Shown one piece after another: positions 62,962 to 64,000 of a stretch of DNA of 64,000 nucleotides. Source of the stretch: Thiobacillus sp. (GTDB taxonomy: Bacteria; Pseudomonadota; Gammaproteobacteria; Burkholderiales; Thiobacillaceae); contig JANJXF010000077.1 in assembly GCA_024709165.1 (NCBI GenBank), positions 1 through 64,000 of the forward strand, in the 5' to 3' direction. The translations under genes and the position numbers were made by a program. The notes under the pieces were generated by a model. That model searched no databases. It had not been told where the DNA came from and was given only the letters and a program-made list of their open reading frames with translations. Position 1 is the first letter of the stretch. Every line of letters starts with the position of its first letter.

Positions 62962-64000
62962 ATGTCCTATCCAGATTCGCTTCAGACCTGGCTCGCACGG
63001 CTGGAACGCCTGCATCCAAGCGCCATTGCGCTCGGACTCGACCGCGTGCGTCGTGTCTGGCAGGCGATGGCGCTTGCGCCGTGCTTTCCCGTCGTCATCG
63101 TCGGCGGCACCAATGGCAAGGGCTCGGTCTGTGCGATGCTTGACGCGATTCTCTGCGCTGCCGGCTACCGTACCGGGCGCTACACCTCCCCACATTTGCT
63201 GCGGTACAACGAACGCGTGCGCATCGGTGGACGTGAGGCGAGCGACGCGGAGCTGGTCACAGCGTTCGGCGAGGTCGACGCGGCGCGTGGCGACACCTCG
63301 CTGACCTACTTCGAGTTCGGCACCCTCGCGGCGATGGCGCAGTTCGTCGCGGCGGACGTCGACATCGCCATTCTGGAAGTGGGCCTTGGCGGACGCCTCG
63401 ATGCGGTCAACGTGTTCGACGCCGACGTGGCGCTGGTCACGACCGTCGATCTCGATCACCAGGATTATCTGGGCGATACGCGGGAAGTGATCGGCTTCGA
63501 GAAGGCCGGCATCTATCGTGCCGGGCGTCCGGCGATCTGTGCCGATCCGGCGCCGACGGCGAGCCTGGTCGCGCACGCCCGCGCCATCGGCGCGGATCTG
63601 CGCCTGCTGGGGCGGGAATTCTTCCACGAGACGGCAGGCGATGGCTGGACCTATCGCGGCTTGACGGTGAACTGGCCGGAACTGCCGCCCCCCGCGCTCG
63701 CCGGCAGTTTTCAGCTGCGCAATGCCGCGGCAGCGCTGGCGGTGCTCGAAGCCCTGCGCGAGCGTCTTCCGGTGGATGTTGCAGCGATTTGTGCGGGGCT
63801 GCGCGCGGTAGTCGTACCGGGCCGCTTCCAGCGCATCGCCTCGGCGCCGGAGACCATCGTCGATGTTGCGCACAACCCCGAAGCCGCGCGTGCGCTCGCG
63901 GCCACGCTGCGGGAAGGGCCGGCGTGCGGCCGCACGCTTGCGGTGGTGGGTATGCTGGCCGACAAGGACGCGCTGGGAGTGGTCGCCGCGCTCGCCGACA
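62962..64000 (+). CDS. folC: Folylpolyglutamate/dihydrofolate synthase (partial, runs off right edge)
   Basis: MSYPDSLQTWLARLERLHPSAIALGLDRVRRVW...VGGTNGKGSVCAMLDAIL; open to window end. Confidence 0.95.
   Translation, partial: MSYPDSLQTWLARLERLHPSAIALGLDRVRRVWQAMALAPCFPVVIVGGTNGKGSVCAMLDAILCAAGYRTGRYTSPHLLRYNERVRIGGREASDAELVTAFGEVDAARGDTSLTYFEFGTLAAMAQFVAADVDIAILEVGLGGRLDAVNVFDADVALVTTVDLDHQDYLGDTREVIGFEKAGIYRAGRPAICADPAPTASLVAHARAIGADLRLLGREFFHETAGDGWTYRGLTVNWPELPPPALAGSFQLRNAAAALAVLEALRERLPVDVAAICAGLRAVVVPGRFQRIASAPETIVDVAHNPEAARALAATLREGPACGRTLAVVGMLADKDALGVVAALAD

Overview
High-GC betaproteobacterial-type chromosome segment, almost fully coding; the genus cannot be fixed from sequence alone. 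About 60 protein genes and one tRNA are supported.

Left to right:
- thiL(partial)-nusB-ribH-ribBA-ribE on the minus strand.
- lepA-lepB-DUF4845-rnc-era-recO-pdxJ followed by a DUF3391/HD-GYP gene.
- kup, dedA, secF, secD, yajC, tgt and queA on the minus strand.
- tRNA-Leu(CAA), a small CxxC/CxxC protein and a GNAT acetyltransferase.
- A carbon-storage cluster: pgi-glk-glgC-GH57-malQ-glgB-glgA-glgP.
- A Met-rich repeat/OmpA protein, panD, an HDOD protein, a MinD/FleN-like ATPase overlapping a GGDEF gene, a Cys-less DsrC-family protein, a HAMP/class III cyclase, a Cys-rich secreted peptide and a Lon-like protease.
- MFS, DUF456, dodecin, DUF454, a second MFS, a HigA-like relic and a VapBC-type pair.
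- leuC-entericidin-leuD-leuB-asd-fimV-(CbiQ-like)-truA-trpF-trpB-mrr-trpA-accD-folC(partial).

Most of the window is ordinary core genome. No CRISPR array, prophage or transposase was seen. Items most worth a second look:
1. An OmpA-family protein with about 11 tandem ~13-residue Met-rich 'M-[DN]-P' repeats.
2. A dispersed intergenic hairpin family (TCCGCGAAGGACGC...GCGTCCTTCGCGGA) in operon spacers.
3. A terminator-like hairpin abutting the lepA start.
4. A lower-GC Mrr-type endonuclease placed seamlessly between trpB and trpA.
5. A cysteine-free DsrC paralogue, a degraded higA next to vapBC, and an orphan MinD-GGDEF-HDOD locus.

All calls come from reading the sequence and recalled family knowledge; no searches were run.
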